A stretch of 64,000 nucleotides of DNA from Octadecabacter arcticus 238. GTDB lineage: Bacteria; Pseudomonadota; Alphaproteobacteria; Rhodobacterales; Rhodobacteraceae. The notes below the pieces were generated by a model. It was not told where the DNA came from, did not search any database, and saw only the letters and a list, made by a program, of their open reading frames with translations. The stretch spans positions 54,288-118,287 of the forward strand of contig NC_020909.1 of the NCBI RefSeq assembly GCF_000155735.2, in the 5' to 3' direction. Each line of letters begins with the position of its first letter. The stretch's first letter is position 1. Position numbers and translations under genes: made by a program. Below, piece by piece: positions 38,005 through 47,093 of the stretch.

Positions 38005-38159
38005 AGTTTCAACTTTCTCTCTAAGTATTCGGCTCTCATTTACCGTCGGAAAGTTTCAGCAGCAACACCAAATGGCGAGGGGCACCCGCTTCCAGTCCAC
38101 TCCAAAAACCACCGTTTGTTGAACGGAACATCTGGTTGGCAATAGGCTCAAAAAGAGCA

Positions 38160-38188
38160 GACATGCTTGCATTAAGCGCAAGCATGTC
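38160..38188 (+). promoter_or_regulatory. Inverted-repeat operator upstream of hicA
   Basis: GACATGCTTGC and GCAAGCATGTC are perfect 11-bp arms separated by 7 bases, 12 bp before the hicA ATG. It is probably the HicB ribbon-helix-helix binding site. Confidence 0.8.
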
Positions 38189-38200
38189 TTATATGGCCTT

Positions 38201-38455
38201 ATGAACAACAAGCACCGCAAAGCACTTGCCACTGTTTTCACTGACCCAGTGTCAGGAACGGTAGAATGGACAGCGATTGAAAAGCTACTCATCGCCGCTG
38301 ATGCCGAGGTCGTTGAAGGCAACGGTTCGCGGGTGCGCTTCGTGAAGGATGACGAGGTTGAGACGTTTCATCGTCCACACCCAGCCAAGGAAGCTAAGCG
38401 GTATCAAGTCCGCGCAGCTCGAGCGTTTTTGGAAAGGATAGGGGTCAGGCCATGA
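38201..38455 (+). CDS. hicA: HicA-family mRNA interferase toxin
   Basis: The 84-residue protein has the HicA dsRNA-binding-like fold with a GNGSRVRFV strand and the catalytic His region TFHRPHPAKEAKRYQVRAAR. It stops within the ATG of hicB (ATGA overlap). Toxin-first order is typical of hicAB. Confidence 0.87.
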   Translation: MNNKHRKALATVFTDPVSGTVEWTAIEKLLIAADAEVVEGNGSRVRFVKDDEVETFHRPHPAKEAKRYQVRAARAFLERIGVRP

Positions 38456-38799
38456 CAAATACGATGACTTACAAAGGTTACTCTGCCCGCATCGAATATG
38501 ACGATGAAGACGGCATCATGACCGGCCAGATTGCTGGCATCCGTGACGGCGTAGGCTTCCACGCAGACAGTGTGGAAGAGCTGAAAGACGCGTTCCATGA
38601 GGCCGTCGATGATTACGTCGATACATGCGCCAAGATAGGCAAGGAACCACAGAAGCCATACTCTGGCCGTGTGATGTTTCGCGTCGATCCAGAGGTCCAC
38701 CGCAAGGCTGCACTGGCAGCAGAGCTGTCAGGCAAAAGCCTGAACCAGTGGGCAGAAGAAGTTCTTAATCGTGCGGCGCATAGTGGGCATCCGGCGTGA
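38452..38799 (+). CDS. hicB: HicB-family antitoxin with ribbon-helix-helix domain
   Basis: The 115-residue protein has an N-terminal partial RNase H-like HicB fold (YSARIEYDDEDGIMTGQIAG, DSVEELKDAFHEAVDDY). A C-terminal Arc-type ribbon-helix-helix follows (GRVMFRVDPEVHRKAALAAE, then SLNQWAEEVL). It neutralises HicA and probably represses from the 38160 inverted repeat. Confidence 0.9.
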   Translation: MTNTMTYKGYSARIEYDDEDGIMTGQIAGIRDGVGFHADSVEELKDAFHEAVDDYVDTCAKIGKEPQKPYSGRVMFRVDPEVHRKAALAAELSGKSLNQWAEEVLNRAAHSGHPA

Positions 38800-38927
38800 A
38801 CTGATAGCTTGGGCAACACGATCCCGGGCCAGACAGTCAGCCTGATGCAGCTCACCGCCAGTATGGACTTCAGCGCTCCGATCTCAGTCTCTACAGGCGC
38901 TCTGGAGCTGACAGGAGGCCTCTCGGG

Positions 38928-39235
38928 GGCGTTGTTGCAGGGACCCCGGCGGGGTCTGCTAGGCACCCAGCTTGCCAACGACTTGGATATTCATGATGCC
39001 GCACAAATTCAACGCGTACCGCCTCCACAAGTTTGAAAAGAAGCGACAGAAGGTCACCAACTGGCGAGTTTACAATGAAGGCCTGCGTCAGCGTGGTGAT
39101 GTGACAATTTGGTTGAGCCCTGAAGTTGAAGATAAGTGGCTTGCCGACAACCGTCAGACGCCAGGCGGCCAACCCACATACTCTGATATGGCCATATCAG
39201 CATGCCTGACGCTGGGTATGGTTTTCAATGAATAA
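38928..39235 (+). pseudogene. IS5-family (IS903-like) remnant, 5' end
   Basis: An IS5 end GGCGTTGTTGCA is at 38928. The transposase start MPHKFNAYRLHKFEKKRQKV follows (from about 38993) and runs to MVFNE, then a stop at 39235, where the sequence changes. It is related to, but distinct from, copies A and B (for example WLSPEVEDKWLADNRQ). The rest is lost. Confidence 0.75.
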
Positions 39236-39325
39236 GTTCAGATAGATGTGAGACTGATTTTTGTTGCCAAGATTTAGGCGGCCTCGGAGACTGAGTATTG
39301 TAAGAAACCAACTCACGAGGCCAAT

Positions 39326-39836
39326 ATGCAAATCCTAAGACAGCACAAGAACGTTTATAAACTTTATGCATGGGCGCGAACACAAGAATGTTTGGATGCA
39401 TATCGTATCAAATACGAAGACAGGGTTCGGCATTGGAACGCCTTACGCGCAGAAGGCGTTTCCCTAACTAAATGCGCTGAATTTGTCGGCATCTCCCGCG
39501 CGACATACTACCGTCACAAGCGGATATTGAAGGACTTGGCTCAGGCAATTCTACCGCCATCAAAGGCTCCGAAGCACCGCAACAAGACACAGTGGGGCAA
39601 GGCAGAAAAGCAGTTGGTGCTTGATGTTCGGCGCGATAATGAAACCTTTGGAAAGGAGGAAATCGGGGTTGTTTTGCGCCGTGATAAAAACCAAACCATA
39701 AGTGATAGCACCGTGGGGCGCATCCTGAGTTTTTTACGACAGAAAGGTCTGATCACACGATCAAGGTCTGCACCCCAAAAGCGTACACGTAACTTCTCCA
39801 AAGGCCATGCCAAAGGGTGGAAATACAAGGATTACA
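39326..39836 (+). pseudogene. IS481/IS3-like transposase, N-terminal part, cut by IS5
   Basis: The frame encodes a helix-turn-helix region (SLTKCAEFVGISRATYYRHK) and an arginine-rich linker (SFLRQKGLITRSRSAPQKRT), as found ahead of rve integrase cores. It stops being native at GWKYKDY, where IS5 copy B begins at 39837. The catalytic domain is not found on the other side of that IS5. The family assignment is tentative. Confidence 0.6.
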
Positions 39837-40709
39837 GGCCGTGTTGCATGGATCAGATGCGGCGCGGAACGCGCCCTACCCGAGACGGAATTCAGGCGGT
39901 ACGTTCGAAATTGGGACGGCCAAGTTCGGTCATCCGATTGAGTATGCGGACGCCAATCTTGGCTTCGGTTTTCTGATTTTTGAACGAGCGTGCCTTGAGT
40001 TTGGGCCCGATCACGGTCTTCCAGCGACTCATTAGGGTTTCAGCCCGGCTGCGCTGATTGTAGCCGGAAGCCCTCTGCCAGCCCATCCGCCCGCGGACTG
40101 AGATGTCGGCAATATGGCGATCGCGCACTGTCGGATCCTGTGCCGCGTTCGAGCTCAGTACTGCGTTTTTGGGAGGCGGGATCGTGACCTCGATTGTCGA
40201 TCCAAATCGAGCGACAAGCAAGTCAGATGTGGGTTCTCCATCGTAAGCTCCATCCATTGCCTGGCAGGCAATTGCGAAGCAAATGCCGAGAGGGGGCGAG
40301 AAACAGATCAACAGGGCTGTCGACTTGATCCAACAGGTCCGGTAGCGCTGTCGGATCGCCGACCTCATCCGTGGTCAACTCGGAACAGACGATCTCGCCA
40401 CTGACAAGATCAAGGCCGAGGTGGAGCTTGCGCCAAGAGCGCCGTTTGCCCTTGGTTTTATGCTTCTCTTCTAACCACTCACCTTCCCCGAAGATTTTGA
40501 GGCCGGTACTGTCAACCGCCAGGTGGATCGTGGCTCGGCTGTTTTCTCGGGGCGCCGTTTGTAATATCAGCCCGTTACTCCGACGCGATAGTGTGGAAAA
40601 GTCCGGTACCGCGATCTCAGCTCCCAGCAGCCTCGCAATGGAGCGCATCAAGCCCTGAGTTTGACGCAGCGGTTGCTTGAAAACCATACCCAACGTCAAG
40701 CACAGCTCA

Positions 40710-41911
40710 AAGGCTTATCCCTTTTAGTCCGGTTGCCCCACATGTTGACGCGGCGCAGAATCTTGCCCTTGTGGCTTTAGAGGCGGATCGGATCAGTTTG
40801 TAACGTCTGGTGGGTTTATAGGGCGTGGCTTTTGCCGTGAACGAGGCCCTTCAGGCGCGCTGTTTAACAAAATCACGATATGTCGCTGGCCCGAGACCAA
40901 CACCGATCCCCAGCAGCGTGTCGAAGGCGCTTCGCATGTGTCGCCGTCGGTTCCAGCGGAACACGAATTCGTCGAGATAGCGTTGTAGATGGCACTTTCT
41001 GAGGCCGTGGAAGACGCCTTTTGCCCACGTTTTTAGGTTGGAGAACACGCGGTGGACCCAGTGGAGTATGTCGTGTGCCTTCTTGCCGCTGACGACCTTT
41101 GCCTCATGCGTGTTTGCAGGAGGATTTTCGTAACCGAGCCAGCCATCCGTGATGATGTGAGCGCCAGGCTCTACAGCCTGACCAATGAACCCGTGCAGCG
41201 TCTTTGACGCGCCGTCGGGAATGTGTTTCATCCTGATACGGCGCGGATGTCCGTCACTTGATAACTCGACGGCACAGACGACAAACATCTTTCCAACCGG
41301 GCTGCGCCCACCCTTTGGCCGGTCCTCGGGATCATGCCGGGACCGGAACGGCATCTCTGTTTCATCGATTTCGACAAGGTCTTTTAGGGGGTTGCGGTCA
41401 GGGTTGACCATCGACCGCCGCAGCTTTTGCAAGAGGAGGTCGCCGAGAAGCGCCATCGGTCCGAGCGACGATGGCGACCCGTCTTGTAGCTGCCAAGGCC
41501 AAGTTGCGCCTGAAGTTGCAGCGCTGACATGCCGTTGGAATGGCTGGTGATGATGTGCGCGGCAAGAAACCAAATTCGCAACGGCAAATGGCTGCTGTGC
41601 ATTACCGTGCCAGCCGTCACGGATGTCTGCCGTGCGCAACCGGCACATTCCCAAGTCGCGCGATTTCGCTTTAACGGCCAGCCCTTGCAGGTGCCACAGG
41701 AAGGACAGACGAAGCCCTCAGGCCAACGATGTTCCACCAGATAATGCGAACACGCTTCCTCATCAGAAAACCTGGCGTCGAACGCGGGGCGGGACATGGG
41801 TTTGTCGTTTTTCCATCTGGCTGGCATGGGAAGAACAATACCAGAACATTCTAGATTGGCAAGCCGCTTCGCACTACATCAGGTGCCGCCGGAGCAAAGG
41901 GGATAAGCCTT
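40710..41911 (-). mobile_element. IS1595-family element, copy B (a second type), in IS5 copy B
   Basis: The ends are AAGGCTTATCCC (40710) and its inverse GGGATAAGCCTT (ending 41911). The repeat CACAGCTCA at 40701-40709 recurs at 41912-41920 as target duplication. The ends differ from those of the IS1595 element at 35999, so it is a different IS. Confidence 0.85.
40851..41827 (-). pseudogene. IS1595-family transposase, frameshifted
   Basis: The N-terminal zinc ribbon (CPSCGTCKGWPLKRNRATWE, then CAGC) and linker lie in one frame to about 41480. The core then continues in another frame: LKDLVEIDETEMPFRSRHD, HIITDGWLGYENPPA, ILHWVHRVFSNLKTWAKGVF. The break is near LGLGSYKTG. The core motifs are preserved, so the frameshift may be recent. 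Confidence 0.83.
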
Positions 41912-42186
41912 CACAGCTCAATTGCCAGATTGGAGTAGCGCCGCTGACCACCCCGCGTCGTTCGACGCGCGGCTGACCACAAACCAATTGCGTCTTCGCT
42001 GATCCAAACCGTCAGGTCACCGCGCCACCGCAAACCTTCATTGTACTCAGCCCAGTTGGTCACCCGCTGCTTTTGTTTCGGGATCTTGTCACGGCGACCG
42101 GCATTGAACTTGTGCGGCATTTACAGCATCCTACTGAGAACAGAACGCCTCACTATCAAACCACGCGGGATCTATGCAACAACGCC

Positions 42187-42274
42187 TGTATACACCCTGT
42201 GCCACCTCAGCAGGCAGCACCGTTTTAGTCTGATCATAGGCGCGATCAGCAGCCACTTGCGTTGTTTTTCCCAT
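42187..42274 (-). pseudogene. Second Rep_3-type initiator, N-terminal fragment
   Basis: The reverse frame from the ATG at 42274 reads MGKTTQVAADRAYDQTKTVL, then PAEVAQGVY. It is almost the same as the initiator at 33829-34659, then cut by IS5 copy B. The upstream DNA differs (CCTAGC/GCTAGG inverted repeat) but shares the hairpin at 42404. It is a second, related replicon. Confidence 0.85.
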
Positions 42275-42403
42275 GCCTAGCGAATAGGCTAGGTTGGCTG
42301 ATTAGTAAACTAGCACAATTGGCTGGATCCCTAGTCTCAAACAGGGAAAATACTTCATTACCAGTAGGTTATGCCACTTGACCTTATAGAACTTAAGAAC
42401 AAG

Positions 42404-42423
42404 AAAGGCGCTACGCGCTTTTT
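42404..42423 (+). terminator. Terminator-like hairpin upstream of the rep fragment
   Basis: AAAGGCGC, loop TAC, GCGCTTTTT, identical to 34779-34798. The rest of 42275-42437 is AT-rich with the short CCTAGC/GCTAGG inverted repeat beside the rep start and no gene. Confidence 0.65.
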
Positions 42424-42437
42424 GATAAATTTATTTG

Positions 42438-44042
42438 GTAACTCCCAAGCACCCCAGCCGATAACGGGTTTTTGTCAGTTTTGATGTGAGTCTCCTTGGC
42501 CATTAGGCGCATGAATTTTCTGTTGTGGTCTGAATTTCGTGGCGCTGTGACGATTTCTCTGAATCATTGGTGGAATGGACCAAGTTACTGCTCTTGAACA
42601 ACTCCTCGCCACGGCTCTGCGCAGGATCGCCGAGTTGGAAGCCGCGTTGGCGAGCATGGCGCAAGAGAATGCGGATCTGCGGCGTCAGTTGGCCAAGAAC
42701 AGCAGTAATAGCAGCAAGCCGCCTTCGAGTGATGGGTTGAAGAAGCCGGTACCGCGTAGCCTGCGTGGTAAGTCCGGTAAGAAAAGTGGTGGCCAAGTTG
42801 GCCACCGAGGCGACACCCTACGTCAGACAGCAACGCCTGACTTTGTGGAGCGACATGAGGCTGAGGCCTGTGGCACCTGTCAGCATGGCTTGACGGCTGG
42901 GATGATCAAGGCGGTGGAGAGGCGTCAGGTTTATGACATACCGGTGCCGCGTCTGGAGGTCACAGAGCATCAGGCAGCGATTTATTGTTGTGGCCATTGC
43001 CGAGCCACGACGACAGCCACCTTTCCCGATGGCGTGAATGCACACGTGCAATACGGTAAGCGCATTCGGGCGGCGGCGGTCTACTGCAATGTTCAGCAGC
43101 TGATCCCCGAGGATTGGGTCTGCCAACTCCTGCGTGATTTGTTTGGTGCCACCAGCCTATGCGCGGCCAGCGTGACCAACTGGGTGAACGGCACAGCGCG
43201 TACCTTGGGTGGCGTCGTCGAACACATTCTGGCCCGGCTCAATGAAGGCGGCGTTCGGCATCTGGATGAGACCGGACTTCGTGTTGCTGGTAAGCTGCAC
43301 TGGCTGCACTCAATCAGCGATCTCGCCTTCACGCATTATCGCATCAGCGCCAAGCGCGGTGCTGTTCCATCCTTCCTGACCGGCGGGACAATTGTTCATG
43401 ACCACTGGAAGTCCTATTACGCCCATATGAGTGGGGTGGACGCGCACGCCCTGTGCGGGGCGCATCATTTACGGGAACTCAAGGCCATCGAAGAAATCGA
43501 AAAGGAGCCGTGGGCGTGCGCGATGAGCGTGCTGCTCAACAGCGCCAATCAGCTCAAGTGCGCGGCTCAGGGGCGAGGCGAGACCGAACTCCCCACGTCG
43601 GTTCACCACGGCATCCTCACCAAATACATGGCTATCCTCACCGAGGGCCTCGCCTTCCATGAGCGACAAGACCCACTGGCTAGACGCACTGGTGCGCGAG
43701 GCCGAAAAGCCAGGCGGCCAGGCCATAACCTTCTGGTCCGCTTGCGCGACTACCGTGATGACGTCCTAAGGTTCCTTACGGACTTCACAGTTCCCTTCAC
43801 CAACAATCAGGCCGAATGGGACCTGCGCATGATGAAGTTGCGCATGAAAATCTCGGGAACTTTCCGCACCCTCGAGGGCGCGCAGGTCTTCGCTGACATC
43901 AGATCCGTCATCTCGACGGTCAGAAAACACGGGGGCAATATCCTCGAAACACTCACCCTATCACCACAACAGATCATCGCGCGGCTCTAACGTCGCAAGG
44001 GCAACACAAAACCCGATATCCGATGGGGTCCTTGGGAGTTAC
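42438..44042 (+). mobile_element. IS66-family element, copy 3 (1605 bp, intact)
   Basis: Complete ends match those of copies 2 and 4. A perfect 8-bp target duplication TTTATTTG lies at 42430-42437 and 44043-44050. It is the only copy in the window with an uninterrupted transposase frame. Confidence 0.95.
42575..43990 (+). CDS. IS66-family transposase, full-length
   Basis: The 471-residue protein starts with a coiled coil (MDQVTALEQLLATALRRIAE). A Ser/Lys-rich linker, a zinc-binding CxxC pair (CGTCQHGL, CCGHC) and the IS66 DDE domain (RHLDETGLRVAGKLHWLHSI; GTIVHDHWKSYYAHM) follow. It reads GGC CAA at codon 74, where the other copies have TAA. The C-terminal motif reads NNQAEWDLRMMK, and PEDWVCQ replaces PEDRVCQ: two Arg-to-Trp changes, the first in a motif that is AER in most IS66 proteins. 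Its activity is therefore uncertain. Confidence 0.92.
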   Translation: MDQVTALEQLLATALRRIAELEAALASMAQENADLRRQLAKNSSNSSKPPSSDGLKKPVPRSLRGKSGKKSGGQVGHRGDTLRQTATPDFVERHEAEACGTCQHGLTAGMIKAVERRQVYDIPVPRLEVTEHQAAIYCCGHCRATTTATFPDGVNAHVQYGKRIRAAAVYCNVQQLIPEDWVCQLLRDLFGATSLCAASVTNWVNGTARTLGGVVEHILARLNEGGVRHLDETGLRVAGKLHWLHSISDLAFTHYRISAKRGAVPSFLTGGTIVHDHWKSYYAHMSGVDAHALCGAHHLRELKAIEEIEKEPWACAMSVLLNSANQLKCAAQGRGETELPTSVHHGILTKYMAILTEGLAFHERQDPLARRTGARGRKARRPGHNLLVRLRDYRDDVLRFLTDFTVPFTNNQAEWDLRMMKLRMKISGTFRTLEGAQVFADIRSVISTVRKHGGNILETLTLSPQQIIARL

Positions 44043-44104
44043 TTTATTTGAATGATTTTGGCGCTTAATTTACCCGCCCTAATCTAGTCATTGAAGGGTT
44101 CAGA

Positions 44105-44139
44105 TTGACATTATAGCTTGTTGTAGTAATGTTACTACA
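44105..44139 (+). promoter_or_regulatory. Promoter and operator of the Phd-VapC pair
   Basis: TTGACA (44105-44110) and TAATGT (44127-44132), 16 bases apart, form a plausible sigma-70 promoter. The palindrome TGTAGTAA-TG-TTACTACA (44122-44139) covers the -10 box, so antitoxin binding would block transcription. Confidence 0.7.
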
Positions 44140-44165
44140 TTAAGGTGCTTAGAAGGATGTGAGCA

Positions 44166-44420
44166 ATGGGAATGACAACGATCAACAGTCGGACGTTCAA
44201 TCAAGACGCCAGTGGTGCAAAGCGGGCTGCGCAAGAAGGGCCTGTGTTCATCACAGACCGGGGCAAACCCGCTCATGTCTTGCTCAGCATTGAAGCCTAC
44301 AGACAGCTTGCTGGACTGCAGGAAAGTATTCTCGATTTGCTTGCTGATCCAGAGGCGGCAGACGTATCGTTTGAACCGGATCGCTTGGGTAGCCTCACAC
44401 GTCCCGCTGATTTGTCCTGA
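44166..44420 (+). CDS. Phd/YefM-family antitoxin
   Basis: The 84-residue protein has the Phd fold pattern NSRTFNQDASGAKRAAQEGP, VFITDRGKPAHVLLSIEAY. The acidic C-terminus (DPEAADVSFEPDRLG) wraps the toxin. It ends in TGATG overlapping the toxin start. An ATG six bases later is also possible. Confidence 0.9.
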   Translation: MGMTTINSRTFNQDASGAKRAAQEGPVFITDRGKPAHVLLSIEAYRQLAGLQESILDLLADPEAADVSFEPDRLGSLTRPADLS

Positions 44421-44845
44421 TGTTCATTCTCGATACGAACGTGGTCTCCGAGCTCCGCAAAGCAAAAACAGGTAAGGCGGACACCAACGTCGTTGCATGG
44501 GCCGCTGATCAAGATCCGTCCGCGCTTTTTCTGTCTGCTATCACGCTCTTGGAACTTGAGATGGGTGTCAGGCAAATGGAAAGGCGTGACAGCACTCAGG
44601 GCGCCGCTTTGAGGGCGTGGATGGCTGATAGGGTGCTTCCGGCCTTTGAGGGCCGCATTTTATCCGTAAACGGGCCTGTCGCGCTCTGCTGTGCCGCTTT
44701 GCATGTTCCAGACCCCCGCAGTGACCGGGACGCCCTGATAGCCGCGACAGGGATCACTCACGCCATGCCAATCGTCACACGCAATGTTGCGGATTTTGAA
44801 CCGACAGGCGTGCAGATCATCAACCCTTGGAAGCCGATGCCATGA
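44420..44845 (+). CDS. vapC: VapC-type PIN-domain ribonuclease toxin
   Basis: The 141-residue PIN protein carries the acidic residues: MFILDTNVVSELRK (first Asp), LLELEMG (Glu), DPRSDRDALIAATG and MPIVTRNVADFE (last Asp). It is an RNase, held inactive by the Phd-like protein upstream. Coupled to it by a one-base overlap. Confidence 0.92.
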   Translation: MFILDTNVVSELRKAKTGKADTNVVAWAADQDPSALFLSAITLLELEMGVRQMERRDSTQGAALRAWMADRVLPAFEGRILSVNGPVALCCAALHVPDPRSDRDALIAATGITHAMPIVTRNVADFEPTGVQIINPWKPMP

Positions 44846-44878
44846 CAACCAGCAGCCCGACAGCTACAGATCTTAGGA

Positions 44879-45010
44879 GCAGAGTCAGCCACCATCTAGG
44901 GTATCCAGCGCGGACTTGCAGACGTTAAAGCTGGCCGGACGGTGAGCCATAAAGCCGCCATGGCATCTTTGCAAATGATCATCGACGCTGCGGCGAACGA
45001 TATTGTTTGA
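44879..45010 (+). pseudogene. Ribbon-helix-helix/RelB-like antitoxin fragment with stop
   Basis: The plus frame reads AESATI-stop-GIQRGLADVKAGRTVSHKA and runs to a TGA at 45010. The GLADVKAGRTVSH segment is common at the end of small antitoxins. A TAG at 44897 interrupts it, and no start or toxin partner is seen. From 45011 to 45236 I find nothing firm. Confidence 0.45.
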
Positions 45011-45236
45011 GCCGAGGCATGGCCGGACGTTCACTGGTCCGGCGCGTTGATCCAGATCGCGCAATAGCTGAACCCGTAGTCCTGTTCGATCACCTGCCCG
45101 CCTGCGCTGCTGCAATAGATGCCCGGATATTGCCCGAACTCATTGGCGTCTCCTCGTCCCTGCATCCATGCCATCGCAGAGTTGGCGCGTCTGTTCGAGG
45201 TCAGCACAAACACCATTAGGCGCGCTTGAAGGAGAA

Positions 45237-45668
45237 CTACCCCTGTTTGCCGAATACCCGCGCCCACAATCCTTGACGGGGCCTCCCCTGCCCCGCGTCA
45301 GTGAGCAAGGCTTGTCCTTTTTTAGCTACTCCCCGCCATTCGTCGCGCTCTTCTTTGAATTCGTCTAACCGCTGTAGCGTCGCCTTAAGTTCGGCTCGTA
45401 AAGTTGCGATTTCTATGTCTTTTTCGGTGTAGCGGTCACCTGTATCAACATGTAGCGTGCTATGGTTTTGATGTAGTGTAGCGCTTGTATCATCTGTATC
45501 AGATACTTTCAGATCACCATACACTCGCAACAGCTCGGACGTATCCAAGCTTGGCTTTCCATCTTTACCAATAACCTTTGAAACCTTACCGGTCTTAATG
45601 TGTCGCAACAATGTAGACCGAGCAACGCCCACCCGTCTTGCAGCCTCTGATATTGTTACTTGTGTCAT
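45237..45668 (-). CDS. Plasmid-associated DNA-binding protein, HTH plus coiled coil
   Basis: The N-terminus TISEAARRVGVARSTLLRHI is a MerR/HTH_17-type helix-turn-helix. A linker and a coiled coil (EKDIEIATLRAELKATLQRL, then DEFKEERDEW) follow, then a short basic end (143 residues). Such proteins often lie near rep genes of alphaproteobacterial plasmids and may act in partition or copy control; this is inferred. The block GATGTAGTGTAGCGCT occurs both upstream (about 45699) and inside the gene (about 45470) and may be its binding site. Confidence 0.7.
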   Translation of the reverse strand: MTQVTISEAARRVGVARSTLLRHIKTGKVSKVIGKDGKPSLDTSELLRVYGDLKVSDTDDTSATLHQNHSTLHVDTGDRYTEKDIEIATLRAELKATLQRLDEFKEERDEWRGVAKKGQALLTDAGQGRPRQGLWARVFGKQG

Positions 45669-45845
45669 GTAGCTACTACCTATCTCATAGTGATCTATGA
45701 TGTAGTGTAGCGCTCTAGTTTGTTACAAACAATCTTTCGGCTCTTCTCCGCTTTGTTGAGTTATTCTAGGATTTCAAATAGAACATAGATTGATTATCTG
45801 GGATGGATGATTGTCTAATTTTGAGTTTGAAGTATTCGGTATCCC

Positions 45846-47093
45846 CAAGGCAATCGCATGAACAATAACGATGTCGACAAATGTTGTAGAGGCTGATTCG
45901 ATGGGTGATCTTTACTGTTTTAACGAGGTCATATGCCATGCCAACCCCAAGTTCACCTGAGATCCATCCCATTGAATTTCTTACGCATTTTTCAGATATA
46001 AGCGATTCACGTCAAGAGGTTAAAGTGACTTACCCTTTGCCGGAAATACTCCTCTTAACCCTATGCGCTGTTTTGTCAGGTGCCAATGACTGGACGGCCA
46101 TCTCGATATATGGGACCAAGAAACTGGGCTTTTTGAAGCGTTTTCTACCTTTTGCAGACGGGACACCGTCCCATGACCAACTTGGAAACATCTTTGCGGC
46201 CTTGGATGCCGAGGCGTTTCAGGCCTGTTTTATCGACTGGGTGGCCTCCCTTAACAAGACGGTGACTGGAGTGGTCGCGATTGATGGGAAAACCTCTCGC
46301 CGCAGCCTGGATAAAGCTGGCGGCAAGGCCGCAATTCACATGATCTCGGCCTGGAGTTCGGAATGGAATCTGACGCTGGCGCAACGGCAGGTGGACGGCA
46401 AGTCCAACGAGATAACGGCCATACCAGAACTGTTGGAACTGCTCACCCTGAAGGGGGCTATTGTCACCATCGACGCTATGGGATGCCAACGCGAAATCGC
46501 CGCGAAGATCATCTCCAAAGAAGCAGACTACATCCTCGCTTTGAAGGGTAATCAGGGCAGCCTACGCAAGGACACAGAATTATTCATGACGGAACAGGCG
46601 GCCGTAGATTATGACGACACAACAGTCACTTACCACGAAACGGTAGAGAAGTCTCATGGCCGTATCGAAACAAGGAGGGTCACAGTGTGCACGGATATTG
46701 ACTGGCTTAAAGCGGACCACAATTGGCCCGGTTTGAAAAGCATCGTTATGGTCCAGTACCACGCCATCCTGCAGGATAAAACGCGCGCCGAAACCCGCTA
46801 TTACATTTCATCAATGACATCAGATGCTGAACATCACGCCAAAGCCATCCGTGACCACTGGGGAATAGAAAACGGGCTGCATTGGGTCATGGACATGGTG
46901 TTTCGCGACGATGAATGCCGTATCCGAAAAGGCAATGCTCCAGCGAATTTTACGACCATAAAACACGCTGCAAGCAACATGCTGCGCTCCGTAAAGGGGA
47001 AGCATAGCCTGCGATCAAAGCGCCACATTGCATCATGGGATGATGATTTCCTCGCCGAAATAATTAACACCTAAATCTCATGCGATTCCCCTG
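45846..47093 (+). mobile_element. ISAs1-family element, copy B (1248 bp)
   Basis: It has the same length and ends as copy A (CAAGGCAATCGCATGA at left, one base different). The 10-bp flanks TCGGTATCCC and GCGGTATCCC match at nine positions, consistent with a target duplication. The target is the ISL3 transposase gene. Confidence 0.9.
45938..47074 (+). CDS. ISAs1-family transposase
   Basis: The 378-residue protein is intact and nearly identical to the copy at 26003-27139. It has the same catalytic blocks (VVAIDGKTSRRSLD, VTIDAMGCQREIAAKI, DHWGIENGLHWVMDMVFRDD). The ATG at 45938 has GAGG upstream. Near-identity of the two copies indicates recent transposition. Confidence 0.92.
   Translation: MPTPSSPEIHPIEFLTHFSDISDSRQEVKVTYPLPEILLLTLCAVLSGANDWTAISIYGTKKLGFLKRFLPFADGTPSHDQLGNIFAALDAEAFQACFIDWVASLNKTVTGVVAIDGKTSRRSLDKAGGKAAIHMISAWSSEWNLTLAQRQVDGKSNEITAIPELLELLTLKGAIVTIDAMGCQREIAAKIISKEADYILALKGNQGSLRKDTELFMTEQAAVDYDDTTVTYHETVEKSHGRIETRRVTVCTDIDWLKADHNWPGLKSIVMVQYHAILQDKTRAETRYYISSMTSDAEHHAKAIRDHWGIENGLHWVMDMVFRDDECRIRKGNAPANFTTIKHAASNMLRSVKGKHSLRSKRHIASWDDDFLAEIINT

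Larger units (their letters stand above)
39892..42120 (-). pseudogene. IS5-family transposase, copy B (insertion and frameshift)
   Basis: The N-terminal part is at 41921-42120 (MPHKFNAGRRDKIPKQKQRV) and the rest at 39892-40709. It is split by the IS1595-type element after LAIEL. It carries the same 40-bp disruption after DSPVDLFLA as copy A. It is doubly inactivated. Confidence 0.85.
39837..42186 (-). mobile_element. IS5-family element copy B, interrupted by an IS1595-type element
   Basis: The same ends as copy A are at 39837 (GGCCGTGTTGCATGGATC) and 42186. Removing the insertion at 40710-41911 leaves essentially the copy A sequence. The flanks differ (transposase fragment left, rep fragment right) with no target duplication, as at copy A. 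Confidence 0.88.

Noticed and set aside
45031..45267. Minus-strand frame with GQYPGIYCSSAGGQVIEQDY
   Set aside because: It looks protein-like, but no start signal, family or conserved neighbour supports it; left unassigned.
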